From NCBI GenBank assembly GCA_918026815.1, contig CAKJVC010000010.1, positions 2,048,501 through 2,112,500 of the forward strand: 64,000 nucleotides of DNA. The letters are read 5' to 3'. The position numbers and the translations under genes were made by a program. The notes beneath the pieces are model-generated. The model was not told the DNA's origin. It searched no databases and worked only from the letters and a program-made list of their open reading frames with translations. This document shows positions 46,185 to 58,192 of this stretch, in pieces. This DNA comes from Chalara sp. BL73 (lineage: Eukaryota; Ascomycota; Leotiomycetes; Helotiales). Each line of letters starts with the position of its first letter. Within the stretch, counting starts at the first letter, position 1.

Positions 46185-47804
46185 CTAATTCGCATTTCGC
46201 CGTGATCCATGGACGCTTGTCGGATTCTTGGCCAGACTGCAGCCAAAAGAAGTAGCAGCGGTGGGATCGCCACCCAGATACACTTGTTGGAGCGGATAAG
46301 AGCAGAGTTTCCTTGTATATCTCGTCCCAGCCGTCGCAGTTAGTGTCTCAGGAACTAATCCTTTCTCTACCCAATGAACAAGTTGATCAAAAGCGCCTGA
46401 CGGAACTGGTCCTACTCCCCCAAAGCAATGCCCCACGCCAGGGGCTTCGTAAAACCTGAAAAACCTATCTGCCGCGGAATCTGTTTTGAGGACGCGTTGA
46501 TAAAAGTCGATCGTTCCGTTCGGTGGAATAGCTTCATCTGCAAGCCCATGCCAAACAATTATTTTACCCCCCGCATCTCGAAATTGAGTCAAATCTGGGT
46601 CTGCAGCGCTGAGCATCGAGTGATACTCTTGTTCAGATTGTCGCAAATAAGTAAAAAACTCTTTTTCGGTCAGCGTGCTTCCATCCCAGCCTGGATCCTT
46701 AACGACGAGGTACTTCAGCCAACTCTCTAGAAGGCTTGATGGCGTTGCCCAGCATGTGCCATTCGCGCTACATTGCGTGGGTATGTACAGGCTAGTTAAC
46801 GAAGCGTCTTTATTCAGACCTGACCATCCAATTTTAGCATTTCTGCTTTGGGAGCCAGTCCATGCCGCCTGGACGATACTAGCACCAGCTTTGCTATACT
46901 TCCGAATAGTCCCGTTGCAAGAAAAATCCTTATTAACAATACTGTGAGGATCAAAGTTGCAAAGCCCAGGCAATGATATAATCCTGTCTTTTACGCCATC
47001 TAAAGCGTCGCACGTGTCGATAGCAGCTTGTGTAAAAGCTTCGATTTCACAAGGTTGCGGGTAAACTCCCAATTTATTCATGACCAGCGTCGGCCAATAT
47101 CCAGCTGGAATAAAGTTTTCGATGTTGATAGCCGGAGCCACGGCTAAAATGCCATCGAAGTCTTCGGCGTATCTCTCCGCAATCATAAGACCCTGGCGAC
47201 CACCACCAGAGCAACCACTAAAATATGAATACAAAGGTTTAGTGCCGTAATAACTCTCCGTGACTGTTTTCCCAATAACAGCCATTTCATGTAAAGACCG
47301 AGAGCCCCAGTTCTCCAAAAGATACAAATTGGTATTTCCTGGGCTTGCCAGTACCCAATCTTCTGGACTTTGTGCACTTTGGAGGCCAGAGACATGACCA
47401 GCGTCAGTGTCAATTGCAACATATCCTTTGGACACTGCTTGAGTCGAGTATAGTGAGCCAAAGCTGGCGCTATAGCCTCCCCCTCCAAGTGCTTGAAGCC
47501 TACCATTCCAGGATGACAAAGGAAGCCAGGCAGTAACTTTAATAGTATCATTCCAGCCAAGGTGTGTATAGGTGATTGTGACGTTGCAAAAGTCGATAGT
47601 GAAAACACCATAATCAATGCTCCCAGGAGGGAATGAAGCGGTAGTAAAGTTATACAAGTAATTTGCACTGATAGCCAGGGACGTAGTTCCAAATATCTCT
47701 GGGAACGCAAAGGAACTGGGGGAACAAGTTTTCTGTGTACTAGATGAGGCACTCGACACAAGTAATGTCAAACAAAGGGTTAAAACTAGTTCATTAAAGA
47801 CCAT
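46185..47804 (-). CDS. Secreted tannase/feruloyl esterase family protein, 539 aa
   Basis: Intronless frame. I choose the ATG at 47804 because it gives a classic signal peptide (MVFNELVLTLCLTLLVSSAS); starts further upstream would bury it. The nucleophile motif GCSGGG lies in YFSGCSGGGRQGLMIAERY. The Asp and His of the triad are in WHGLADEAIPP and GVGHCFGG. Cysteines next to the Ser and His fit the CS-D-HC disulfide motif of the family. About six N-glycosylation sequons are present. The enzyme should hydrolyse ester bonds of hydrolysable tannins or feruloylated plant polysaccharides outside the cell. The 3' part of a second member lies at the end of the window. Confidence 0.9.
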   Translation of the reverse strand: MVFNELVLTLCLTLLVSSASSSTQKTCSPSSFAFPEIFGTTSLAISANYLYNFTTASFPPGSIDYGVFTIDFCNVTITYTHLGWNDTIKVTAWLPLSSWNGRLQALGGGGYSASFGSLYSTQAVSKGYVAIDTDAGHVSGLQSAQSPEDWVLASPGNTNLYLLENWGSRSLHEMAVIGKTVTESYYGTKPLYSYFSGCSGGGRQGLMIAERYAEDFDGILAVAPAINIENFIPAGYWPTLVMNKLGVYPQPCEIEAFTQAAIDTCDALDGVKDRIISLPGLCNFDPHSIVNKDFSCNGTIRKYSKAGASIVQAAWTGSQSRNAKIGWSGLNKDASLTSLYIPTQCSANGTCWATPSSLLESWLKYLVVKDPGWDGSTLTEKEFFTYLRQSEQEYHSMLSAADPDLTQFRDAGGKIIVWHGLADEAIPPNGTIDFYQRVLKTDSAADRFFRFYEAPGVGHCFGGVGPVPSGAFDQLVHWVEKGLVPETLTATAGTRYTRKLCSYPLQQVYLGGDPTAATSFGCSLAKNPTSVHGSRRNAN

Positions 47805-48660
47805 GATGACGACAAGTGGATGCGGCGAAATATGTCGAGAAACGGTAATCAAACATAACTTCACTCCAATGTACACATCTTAGGGTCAGCATATATGTTA
47901 TTTACCCGTACTGAATCTTGCCAATACGTGAACCGGATACGATGAATACGAACCTGACCCTCGGGCCGAGGCCAAGGCGGGGCCTGTCGTCTCCAACACT
48001 CGCTACAGACGTCAGTAAGCATGAGAATAGTTTTCTTCTTTTGTGACCCCGTGCTGCGGTCTGTGCTGCAAAGGTTATGTTCTCGTCCGGGTCTAGGATT
48101 TCATCCAGATGAGGGGTAACGGTGATTAAGCACAACACCCCAATTTTAGTGTTTCGCGGCTTTGCTTTCAAACGGAAAATGCGTTTATTGGCAAGAAATG
48201 CAGCCTGTTTGTATCACTCTATACGTGATACTTCTTATTTCTGCAATTGCTCAAGTCGGTACCTACTGGGCACGTAGCAACGTGATCTTTGCGCAGCGTT
48301 AGTATGCTCGTTGTAGGCGGTTGACTTGTCTCGATTCTTGATGGTTCTAAGCTGATGATGATGATGATAATTCTATTTAACGCCTAGACGTAGAATGTCC
48401 TAAGTCAAACTACTTGGCCTCCAAAACTGAAGATATGGCGCTAAGGGCTCAGTGCCCTTAGATTGAGATTCTAGTTACAACCATGGACCTTTGTATTTTG
48501 CCAGGGTACGTCCAAAAAGATCGATGCTAGCGCTGTTCCCTAATTGCTAAGCAAAAGTAGGTTCGAGAGCGTGCGCATTCGCTGTGCAATGCACAAACTA
48601 AGGGAAACCCCCGTAGGGAAAACCTCAGAAGTATGGTCTTCATTGCAGGCGCCATCCTCT
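47805..48660. other. Intergenic with one family 3 repeat
   Basis: Presumed promoter of the tannase-like gene, then the family 3 copy (48206-48345) and anonymous sequence. Confidence 0.4.
48206..48345 (+). repeat. Dispersed repeat family 3 (LTR-like)
   Basis: Starts TGTTTGTATCACTC and contains GCAATTGCTCAAGTCGGTAC and GCTCGTTGTAGGCGGTTGAC; ends near a GATGATGATGATGAT microsatellite. Confidence 0.7.
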
Positions 48661-48916
48661 TGTAACAACTCAAGCTGAACAGGGATCTCGATCCGTAGAT
48701 CTAAGTAGAAGGACTCAGAGGTGTAAACAACTATCAATTGTCATAACTAAAAGAACAAGCTACAGGTAAAAGAAGGGAAGGAGAGGAGTGCTTTATATAC
48801 AGGAAGCTGGCCAGGGGCCAGCGTAAGCGAGCTCAGTAGCATCGGTCGCCAAGCTCTGGGTTGCCGAGCCCTGTAGCAACAGGGGCCAAGCTCGGGATAG
48901 GGCCAGGGCCGTGACA
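48661..48916 (+). repeat. Solo LTR family 1
   Basis: Starts TGTAACAACTCAAGC and ends GGGCCGTGACA, 256 bp, with GCTTTATATACAGG. Flanks CCTCT and ATAAT show no target duplication. Confidence 0.85.
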
Positions 48917-48917
48917 A

Positions 48918-48950
48918 TAATAAGAATAAGAATAAGAATAAGAATAAGAT
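48918..48950 (+). repeat. AAGAAT hexanucleotide microsatellite
   Basis: About five copies of AAGAAT placed directly between the family 1 LTR and an inverted family 3 copy. Confidence 0.85.
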
Positions 48951-48965
48951 AGAACAAATCAAGAA

Positions 48966-49096
48966 GAAGTCAACTACCTACAAAGAGCATACTAGCACTG
49001 CGCGGAGATTGCGGTGTTACGTGCCCCATGGGTAACCGACTTGGGCAATTGCAAGTATCAAAACTAAGAAGTATCACTCTGCGAGTGATACAAACA
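48966..49096 (-). repeat. Dispersed repeat family 3, inverted
   Basis: Reverse complement of the family landmarks (GTCAACTACCTACAAAGAGC ... GAGTGATACAAACA). Confidence 0.7.
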
Positions 49097-49828
49097 CTCA
49101 CAATGTCGATTTCCCCAGCAAGAAACATGTTTCCCTGCGCGATTTGCCAGTGCGCAGTAGTCAAAAGCTCCAGAGCAGTTATAAGAAGAATATAGTGACG
49201 AAGACAAGCAGAGCCATTAAAAGTGGGGAAAAGTCAAAGCTGGTATGGAAGCCAGCTGTATCGGTTCCATAAGCGCCAGATGCGTTATAGAACAGTGTGA
49301 GAGTTGTTGCGAAGCTGAGTAAAAAAGCCCCTTGAGAAGGAAAACCGAGGTCAGCAACCGGAAGGATGGATGATCGAGTATGATAGATTCATGAACGTAC
49401 CGAAAGAATTAAGGATGATGAATGGAAACGTATTCCCCTGCCCCTATTAGTAATCCTGCAAATAAGGGTTAAGAGAGAAGAATCCTTCACAAGATAACCA
49501 GTAGAGGAGCTTATCCTGTAGTGGCGATAATGTCCAAGGTACTTTTATAGATACTTCAAAGTGAAAAATGCTACACGTCTACTAATCTCGGATACAGCAA
49601 CAAATCTCAGTTTAAAAGAAGTCTATAAGGCAGCACCTTCAAAAAGGCCCCTGATGCTACCTTTGGATCAAACTTAGATACATTGCTTTTTTAACCCCTT
49701 TAACACGTTCAGCCGGTTTTGTCTGAATCCCTTCTAGGCACATCATATTGAGTACGGTGATGACGAGACTTCCATAGAATGGGACCATGAGAGAAGGAGG
49801 CCGCTGTGCTGGGTGAGGTTCCGTCCGC
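49097..49828. other. Intergenic, no gene seen
   Basis: AT-rich, 3' side of the small secreted protein gene. Nothing recognised. Confidence 0.35.
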
Positions 49829-50218
49829 TTAGTTCAGGCCGTTACAGTTGGCCTGGGACTCTTGTAATGCACCGACGACAGCGGCTTCGCAGGCGACAAA
49901 GCCGACTAGCTCGAGAATAGTGGCAGCGCCGAGGGTTGCCGCTTCGAGGCCTAGCGCGGCAACACCGCAAAGAGCGATTTCACCAACAGCCTTGGTAGTA
50001 GCGCCAGTTCGGCAGGACTGGCAGTTGGCATTGCACTGACTGAGTCGCCGGCCTTCGCCCTCGCTGGACCTGATTCTCTCGGCGGACGCCTCCCGGGCGT
50101 CATCCAGAACCTTCTGAACCGTGGCCAAGGCATCGTCCTGGCGAACCTGAAGGTGGGGGGTAGCAGCGGCAAAGCTGGTGGCCGCGAAGGCGATGAGAAG
50201 TCCAGTAGCAGCCTTCAT
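49829..50218 (-). CDS. Small secreted cysteine-containing protein, 129 aa
   Basis: ATG at 50218 begins a clear signal peptide (MKAATGLLIAFAATSFAAA) with likely cleavage after Ala-Thr-Pro or nearby. The mature part has six Cys (QCNANCQSC, then single Cys in ALCG, ACEA and NCNG), an acidic/basic helical stretch (VQKVLDDAREASAERI) and a long Ala/Gly/Leu-rich hydrophobic segment before the end. No introns. It has no recognised domain. Small size, secretion and even Cys number are the usual criteria for an effector candidate, but the hydrophobic C-terminal half is unusual for one. Confidence 0.7.
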   Translation of the reverse strand: MKAATGLLIAFAATSFAAATPHLQVRQDDALATVQKVLDDAREASAERIRSSEGEGRRLSQCNANCQSCRTGATTKAVGEIALCGVAALGLEAATLGAATILELVGFVACEAAVVGALQESQANCNGLN

Positions 50219-52389
50219 TTTGGGATGCGTTGAGTTGGGTGAGAAAAAGTGTTTGTGTTGAGACGAATCTTTTTAGTGAGAAGTAGATGAAGGGTTGTAC
50301 CAGTAGACTGAACGATGCAGAAAGTAGATGAATAACGGAAGGCCCGAGATCAACTCGCGCAAGATTGAGAATTGAAGAAAATTGTTGTGTTGTTAGATTG
50401 CTTGCTTGGTGAACATGAACAGCGAGTATAAGGAGGGAAACGGCTTCCTTTTGTGTTCCAACTTGTGCTCATCTCGAGAGACAAGTCTGAAACTGCTTCC
50501 TGCCTTCTTTGGAAAACGTCCATCTAGCCTTGCTGTAACTATGGCATAAACAGCTCTACTTGGATCATAAGAACTCGGGGCCCCTTGATACAATGTTGTA
50601 ACATGCCGCCAGCAACAGAAGGTAACTTCTCAGGAAGCAGAAGTGTATTTGCGCCTCTGTATATGCAAATTATAAAACTCGCCGATGTATTCAGCTGCTT
50701 TTGTTGGCGTTATGATGTCTTGGCGTTTAGTACATCTAATGCTTTGCGGTAAAGCTGTAATAGAGATAAGTTTTCTTGACTCAGACAGGTTGTGTATAAA
50801 GGAGGAATCGGTTTCAGAAAACCCAATTTAGCGTTGTCAGATACCTTAGCAGTGGGTTCATCGCATCCGTTGCACCGAATAAGTCTTTCTTGGAGGCACC
50901 GAACTTTGCTTAGTGTAACTTTATCCAAGGTAACATTATCCATAGACCAACTGTAGTTCATCTAAAAGTCGTTCTTTTTTCGGAACCATCAGCCCCGAGA
51001 CCAGATTTACGGCAGATGACCACTACTTGAAAGCGCAAGATGCGCCGCCAGGTTCCCAAGTCAAACCATAGCGGCAGTTCGTTTTTTCAAGAGCCGACTT
51101 TACTTGCATCTCTTCACCAGGAGGGAGGGAAAAGAAGCCTGCTCGCGGTGCAGAGCAGACTTGTGCAGAATTACTACTGTCACAGATTTTCCCTTGTAAG
51201 AACTTGGCAAAGATGCAACACGCTGGCACGCTACCAAGTGGACCTTCATCCTTAGATGGCCTGTTCCTCAGACCCAGCACACTGGTTTCGCGAGATCAGA
51301 TAATGAGCATCCCATTTTTGCCGACGACACTACTATATCCAGAAGTACCAATTATCGAGCCGGACTTCTTATTACGACCGCCCATGTCTGCGAAACTACC
51401 AAACTGTTGAATCGTTCTGACTTTTAGGCCTTCTTCATTTTTCTTTACTAAGATAATCGCTTAGCTTAAAGTTATTACCTCGCTTACATCTTGATATCTA
51501 CCTCCGTTGGTTGGGTCGATTGTGCAATGTGGGGGGGGGGGGGGAAATGTGGAGTGCAAGGCTGATTGCGTTCTGGGCGGAGCCTCGTGACAAGGAGTGC
51601 GGGTGGTTCCACGCTAGAATTAGGGTTTGGGATAAGGTTTAAGGGGCAATGTAATACGGCACTTGGTGTGGATTATGAAAACTTGGGCCGGTGAGGTTTG
51701 CGACGGGGGCATGCATGTTCTCAACTTGCAAAAAAGCGTTACACCGCTGACATGAACAAAGTTGTGGCAGTTCAGGCTCTGTCTCATTCTTCATAGTCCT
51801 ATTCCTTGTTTCATCTAGTACTAGTTGGCCAAGGCAAAGTGAGGCGCAGAGGTCGAACTGGCGTTTTGCGATGAAGAAGGCAGGTTTGAGTTAAAACGAC
51901 CTAATTTGTCGGTGCGCCAACAAAGTCTCTCCAAGGATCTGGTCCAGATTCTGCGCGTCACCTACGCTGCGTTAATTATTATTGGTCACGTAGGGATAAT
52001 GCGGTCATGGTACGGGATAGTCCGACACCTCAAATGTGGACTTCGAGGTTTGGCCATGCCAGGGCAAGGCGACCCCTTTCGCATAGCTTGTAAATATCTT
52101 CCTCGGCCGTAGTAGAAGCCGCTCAACTACTACTTGGAAGAAACCTATATATACCTTCTCGAATCACCAGCTAAGTCCTCGTTTTTATCTCAGACTCTCA
52201 AACTCTCAAACTCTCAGACCATAATCCAGTTTCTAACATTCTGCCGGACAGATTTTTTGGATTTTTTTCTTCAATTCGTTGATCGAACTTTTTATATCTT
52301 TAAAATACCACGCTTCACAAGAACTTTAGTAAGTTTTTTGCTTTTATTCTTTACTTCTAAAATCATAAGCTAACGAGTCATAGGTCAAG
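50219..52389. other. 2.2 kb without a supported gene
   Basis: Only short frames with no family features. A run of 14 G lies at 51531-51544. A TATATATA stretch at about 52146-52153 lies some 240 bp before the next gene and may be its TATA region. Confidence 0.4.
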
Positions 52390-52704
52390 ATGATGTTCAT
52401 CCAAGTTCTTTCGTTGTTCGCTTTTGGTCTCGGCGCTATTGCAGCCCCATCTCAGCTTCAGGAGAGGCAAGCGAACGCTCGCGAAGATGCTTCTCTTCGA
52501 TGTATTGCTGATGGCCTTATCGCTGGCCCGGCAGACAACCAGGAAAGATTTATGAATCGGTTATGCTCTACAGCGTACGGCTGCACTGGTGGCCTGACTG
52601 GCTTTACTGTCGCTGGTTCTGTTTTGTTAGGAACTTGTCTCGACTGCCCGACAAACGCAAACGGTGCTGCTAATGGTGGTTGTCTTTTGGCTTTTGCCCC
52701 TTAG
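52390..52704 (+). CDS. Small secreted cysteine-rich protein, 104 aa
   Basis: ATG at 52390, immediately followed by a second ATG. Signal peptide MMFIQVLSLFAFGLGAIAA, then a short pro-like segment PSQLQERQANAR. The mature part has six Cys (RCIA, LCST, GCTGG, TCLDC, GCLL) and is Gly/Ala/Asn rich. No intron and no recognised domain. An effector-like or surface protein is possible. It has the same size class and Cys number as the 49829-50218 product, but no clear sequence similarity apart from the general layout. Confidence 0.72.
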   Translation: MMFIQVLSLFAFGLGAIAAPSQLQERQANAREDASLRCIADGLIAGPADNQERFMNRLCSTAYGCTGGLTGFTVAGSVLLGTCLDCPTNANGAANGGCLLAFAP

Positions 52705-53159
52705 AAAGGACGAAAGCTGGTCACGAGGCTATCTGCTGGACGACGGACGAGAGGCGGGATCAGTTTATTTGTTATTGTGTTTGAAGTATATGTCACTCGC
52801 TTAGAATCTTGTCTTAACTGTTATGTATCTTGTTTTAACTATTATGTTGTTCGCTTGAGAAATTCACTTGCTTTCCCTCGAAAACTATTAAAATCATCTG
52901 TGGCAAGAAACTGTATTAGTTGGCAAAAAGGTTGTTTCCACCAAATTTTTATGGATCCGGCTCTCATTCAGGTATCGATTTAGCTCAATTAGTTGACGAC
53001 ATACTTGGGCTCCAACCTACTCCCCTCACTCTTTTTAATTGTGATCTGGCCCCACTCTACTCCATCTAGACACCTCAAATTGACCGGGATATGCTGGACC
53101 ACCATCATTCTTTTCTTTTGTCTCTTTCCGGCCAGGCTTCATATACTGCCTTATCAGGA

Positions 53160-53972
53160 CTCACGAAGGAGTCGACGTAAATAGCTACGCCGCATGTCTT
53201 ACAGAATATGTGAGCATGGTGCTTGTCACCAAAGAGATAAGCAGTAAGGTTGTCCCCTGGCGATAGAAACTTGTTCTCGTCTCGGGTAGGTATTAATAGT
53301 CCCGTTCTGAAAACTTATCAGCTGAACTTGACAATTCACAACAACTTTGAATTAAACTTTGGTGTAGAAACGAACGGCCCCGCAGTGGCAACCACCTCCG
53401 CAGACCTTCGTTCCCTCTATATCAACTTCGGGATCAGAACCCTGAAACTTTGTCGGAGTATATGGCGGCTCTATAGCATCTCCTTTGAAGTTGTGTGCGT
53501 GTTTAGGATACGTATAAAACTTTCTCAGAGTGATTGAAACTTTGGTTTTGTATTGAATATTTAAATACTGCTTAATTTCCGGCTTTGTAAGATCGACATT
53601 ATTCAAACTTCTCGTCTGCAAGATTTGTTAAGCTAGCAATCACGGCTATGAACGAGCACCTATGTTGAGCTCCATCTGCCCATTTGGCGCCGCTTGCATT
53701 TCCCCATAACGCTTGTGCCACAAACAGAGCAGAAACATGTGGGTTAAGTTTTTCTTTCCAAAATGATACCCTTGGAGCTTGCCGTCGTCCTTTTCAATTG
53801 TGAAGACATCAGTTGTGGGGTACACCCATTTGTAATTTTTCTTGGAGCAAATGCTGCAGTTGCATTCTATGACAGATCTCAGCTCTGAGAGCCGGATAGA
53901 GAACTTAAAGTCACTGCAATGGCAGTTGCCCTTCAATGTTTCAAGCTCTGACGACGGTGTGTGGTCGGGCAT
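53160..53972 (-). CDS. Tandem GFA (CENP-V/glutathione-dependent formaldehyde-activating) domain protein, disrupted or multi-exon
   Basis: ATG at 53972. First GFA domain: GNCHCSDFKFSI, ECNCSICSKKNYKWVYP, then in the next frame FCSVCGTSVMG; one extra T near 53735 separates the two frames, so either a sequence error or a frameshift. Second domain, after NNVDLTKPEIKQYL and AIEPPYTP: GGGCHCGAVRF at about 53360-53390, and GDNLTAYLFGDKHHAHIFCK with TCGVAIYVDSF at about 53165-53265. The two halves of the second domain are in different frames across 53280-53360 where an intron is plausible. The family binds zinc through these Cys motifs; the true substrate of fungal members is uncertain. Confidence 0.6.
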
Positions 53973-54977
53973 GATGAAAGCCTGAGGAGAATGGGCTTTG
54001 GATTAAATTAGAGTTGGGTAGATTAAGCAATTGCTTTGCCTGTTGTACAGGGACTTCAAAAGAAGAGATCTTACGATTTTATATTGCGAGATTATTGCAA
54101 TGCATTTTGAGCAGCAGCGGAGAGATATTGACCCAGCTCGTGGTCATTTTGTAAAAAAAAAAGGGCAATAGTCCATGCATGTTTTGTGGGGCAGCATAAA
54201 ACATTATAAAATATTAGAGGCTAGTGCCCTATGCTTGGCAAGCCATTTACTTAATATTAGGTATAGTGTGAGTCACATCGATGATCCGATCCTTATCACA
54301 AAGCACATGTGCCCCAAGCTGTTTTTTTTCCATTACCAATATTCCACTCTTAACATTACTTAAGTTTTAAGCCATAAGAACATTGTTAAAGTACAGGAAA
54401 TATACAGATAACATTATAGAGAGGTGAGGCGAAGTCATCGTCACCAAAACATTAACAACTACAGTGTTACGCGCAGGGTAACAGACATGTGCCTTAGGGG
54501 TCTGAGGCTTGGTAAGCTCGCTTACACCGGGAGCGCTGAGGAGGGATCGTGTGATGGATCATGCCAAGAGCAATGATCCAAGGTATGTAGGTTCTATATA
54601 AGTAGATGATAGTAATTCTTAGGATAGTAGATGGATTTTCTGCGAGCTATGGTTACATGTCACAGGTTTCCCAACTTCAACAAAGTTTATGGGAAAAGGC
54701 GTCATTCCTGAAACAGCTCCAAATTTTTATGGAGTATATTCGGGTGCGTCTGGACATCCAGATTTTATGTCGTGGGCGCAGTCATGCGATTTTGTTATGA
54801 GATTAACCCTCCTAGACGCCTGCTGCGTGTAGTTACCATACCGACTAAACGAGACTTGAAGTTTAAATTTGCTTACAACCTATAAGAACTACACGATTTC
54901 GTAGAAGCCTCCCTTAGTTCAATAAATTTGACAGCCAGCTTCTGTCATTACAAATCCCATCCCCCGTGTGACACAAC
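53973..54977. other. Intergenic, no gene seen
   Basis: 1 kb of AT-rich sequence without a coherent frame; poly-A run near 54155. Confidence 0.35.
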
Positions 54978-56579
54978 TTACAGAGTGTACCTGAACCCAT
55001 CAAGTCTCTCGATGATCTTGCCCCCCGCTGCAGCGCGATTGTTTGCTTTGGCGAATTTGAACATGAGGATCAAGGAGACCAAAATTAGGATTCCGTTGGC
55101 TAGTATACAAGTGATGATACCGGGCCCGTATTTCGGTGCGTCTTGCGAACGAAACACAGTGCTGCCAACGATGCCACCTATGCCTCCCGCTCCGATTAGA
55201 GTAGCAGAGCACAAAGCACGCTTCCACTGGCCGCGGATATTGTTCGCTTGCCAGGTGAGAACACATGGCACCGCAGCGTTACCAGCAGTCGTTGCAAGAA
55301 AGGCACCGAAGTAGCGAACTCCGACATTTTGAACGAAGCCAAGGAGCGGCAACCCAATAAGCCCGCACACACCGCAGCCAATCACGAAAGGACCCCGAAT
55401 GTGGTATTTGTCACCAGCCCACGCAAAAGCATACATGACTATTGCGGCAACAACATATGGTGGAGCGACAAGGCATTGTGCTGCGGCTGTGCTGAATCCC
55501 ATTCCGTTCTTGAGAATGATGGGCAAGAAGTAGGCAATGGCGTACAAGCTAGTGGTTGAGCAACCCAAAAGGACTGCAAATCCCCAAATCTTCAAGTCGA
55601 CAGCGCCTTCAAGATACTTGCGAAGAGTGAAGGGTTCTGGAATAACGTCGGCTCTGTCGTTTTCGATTCTAGCAACGATAAAGGCAACCTCTTTGTCATT
55701 CAAGAATTTGACAAGGAATGTCTTTGAGGAGAGCTCGGGGAAATCGACAATGAGGAAGGCACTGATGGTCGCAACAATGCACGTCACAACTCCTTGTAAT
55801 ATGCTGGCTCTTGTTAGCTTCTCAATCGATCACACAGGAGCTTGACCAATTTACAATATCCATCTCCATCCTGCAATGCCAGGTCCGATGTCTGATGGTG
55901 CATTTGGATTGGCAGCTGTAGGGCCAAAGTGTAGGCCAAGATAGCCGGACCCGGAGCCATAGCCATTCAACTGCGAGAAGCCATACGCAAGAATTCCAGA
56001 GAAAGCTGATGCCATGCTGCCGATAGCGAAGAAGACGGCATTCCGCTTTTGGAGCTCATACCGTGGGTACCAACATGAAAGGAGATATGCACAGCCAGGG
56101 AAGAACCCGGCCTCGATAGCGCCGAGAAGTAGTCGAAGAGGGACAAGCGCAACCCAGTCTCTGGCAAAACCAAAGCCGATCATTACGATGCCCCATGCCA
56201 AGGTGATACCTGGAAGAAAGACGCGTGGGCCGACCTTGCGGAGGATGACGGTCGCAGGAGGTTGAAGAATGACATAGGTTATGAAGAATACCAGAACGAC
56301 GATGCTGTATCGGCTGCCAACTAGCGCAAGGTCACTGCCCATGCCGGCAATGCTTGCGATGCCTAGGTTGTTGCGGTCCATCAAGCTGACACAGTACATG
56401 AAGCCAATTGTGAGTACCAATCGCCTATCGACGCGATGAATAATTTTCTTCTGTTCCGCGGGAGTAAAGGCGTTGATGCAGGCTTCGTTGAAAGCTTCGG
56501 CCTCGGAAAGTTTGACTAATTCTGGCTGACTCTCATCGACTTGAGACTCAACCACCTTTTCGTCGCCATGAGATGACAT
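54978..56579 (-). CDS. MFS permease, allantoate/Dal5-type anion:cation symporter, 516 aa
   Basis: ATG at 56579. Exons 55855-56579 and 54978-55803 join in phase across an intron with GTAAAT, AGCTAAC branch and CCAG, giving GWRWIFILQG at the junction, as expected for the family. Signatures: RVDRRLVLTIGFMYCVSLMD (helix 1, conserved Asp), NNLGIASIAGM, LPGITLAWGIVMIGFGF, RLLLGAIEAGFFPGCAYLLS and WYPRYELQKRNAVFF. Twelve membrane segments are likely. The cytosolic N-terminus is acidic. Relatives import allantoate, nicotinate, vitamins or other organic anions across the plasma membrane; the substrate cannot be told. Confidence 0.9.
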
Positions 56580-58192
56580 CTTATTTGAAGAGAGCAATAT
56601 CGAGTAAATGATTCTTCAAGGACAGTGTTTGAAGGCCAAACAGCTACTGGTCTGGCTCTGGAGACTTATGGAGTCACCTAGTTTTAAGTACTTCAGAGAG
56701 AACTATAAGAGACGCTACTACTTCTGGCCAGGTGTGCGGGGTAAACTCCGGGGTAGTGCACAGATAGCAGTCGAAGGAAGGCTCGAAGACATGGAGCCGG
56801 CGCCTCTGTTCTCTTTCGGAAGGGATATTATAATAATGGTGCCGTAGCTGAACCGAAGTAACCATTCCCCTCCAGCAAAGAGATAGATAACCTTTCGCAA
56901 TATTCCCATATGAAACTGTCGAATACAAATCTAAGATTGACCTGTTTCACAAAATTTACTATACAAACCAAACCATATAACTGCCTCTAACTAAAGGCAG
57001 CAGTGTTCTCTGCACAACTGGGAAAGACGCCCGTTGGGTTTTACTTGAGGGTTTGTTGTGCATAGTCGAATGCGAATAAGCCACTTTGAACACGCGACAA
57101 ACGATCTTGGCGCAACAACTTCTTGCCGACCCGAAACCGAAGCGATGCCGACGGCAATAATTCGATCTACGGTGAATACCTGATAACACGTGGCCTCTTC
57201 GACCTTCCCTCAATTGCCCTTATAGTAAATGGTACTAAAATAACTTATAAAGCCGACGATACCGACGGTACCGACACGGACCGCTTCCGTGCTCTAGAAG
57301 TCCAGCCCACTTGGCATCTTGAATCACCGTGAAAAGCACCCTAGACTGCATGTTGTAGATACGCGTATTTGGGTCAGCGGTGCCCTTGGCAGCGCGTGCC
57401 ATAGAAAAACTTGTCTATTGCGTCGACACGGGTATTTGAGCATTCACGTTGTGTTGTGGCTGTAGTAGGTTAACAAGCCGTCGAGCCGATCCCCAGAAAT
57501 CTAAATCCAAAGGGTCGTGCAACGTATCAAGGACTGAACTGAACAGTCGAGACATATAGTACGGCGCATTGCCCCCTTTCTGCAATCTACGGGAGTTACT
57601 ATAAAATATACTACTGCTGCCGGAGCAAGGACGCCTGGGAAGTCTCAATGAATGATTCGTCAAGGTGTGGCTCTTGCTAAGATGGTAAAAGCTGGGCATG
57701 ATATATACACAATGGCGCGGAACACTCTTCAGGGTATCGCCCCTCTGGCAGTCACCAAGGTGCTCTCCGTGTTGGTCAAAACTAAGCTAACGTTACTGGT
57801 GATCTGTGCCTTTGCCAACCACTTTCTACCTCCGCGCCTCACTAGCTAAGATCGAACAAGGACATCGCTCGGCCAACAACTGGTTGATACCTCACTTTAA
57901 TGTTTGGTGGGGCTCCACACGGCTTTTCGATCGTCAGCTTAATATAAACTCTTTTATTAGAGGTTGAAAACCAATGGTGTTTCCTGGTGCAGATCTACGA
58001 ACACCTTATGCGGATTGGTATGAAACAGATAGGGCGATTAATTTCTGGTACTCAATGATATTGTAGAAGCGGCAGAGTCCATGGTGCTATCTACGTGCAA
58101 CTATTCGCACATCATTTGTCGACACTATCTCACAACGACATCTTGTATTTCTCAAGGTTTCTTTTCCGACCCACAGCTTCTCATGTTTGCTT
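56580..58192. other. 1.6 kb without a supported gene
   Basis: Presumed permease promoter, then anonymous sequence with short frames only. Confidence 0.35.

Noticed and set aside
51531..51544. Run of 14 G
   Set aside because: A simple homopolymer, possibly with uncertain length; no associated structure or gene.
57652..57849. 65-codon plus-strand frame with a hydrophobic end
   Set aside because: No signal peptide or domain; reads like chance.
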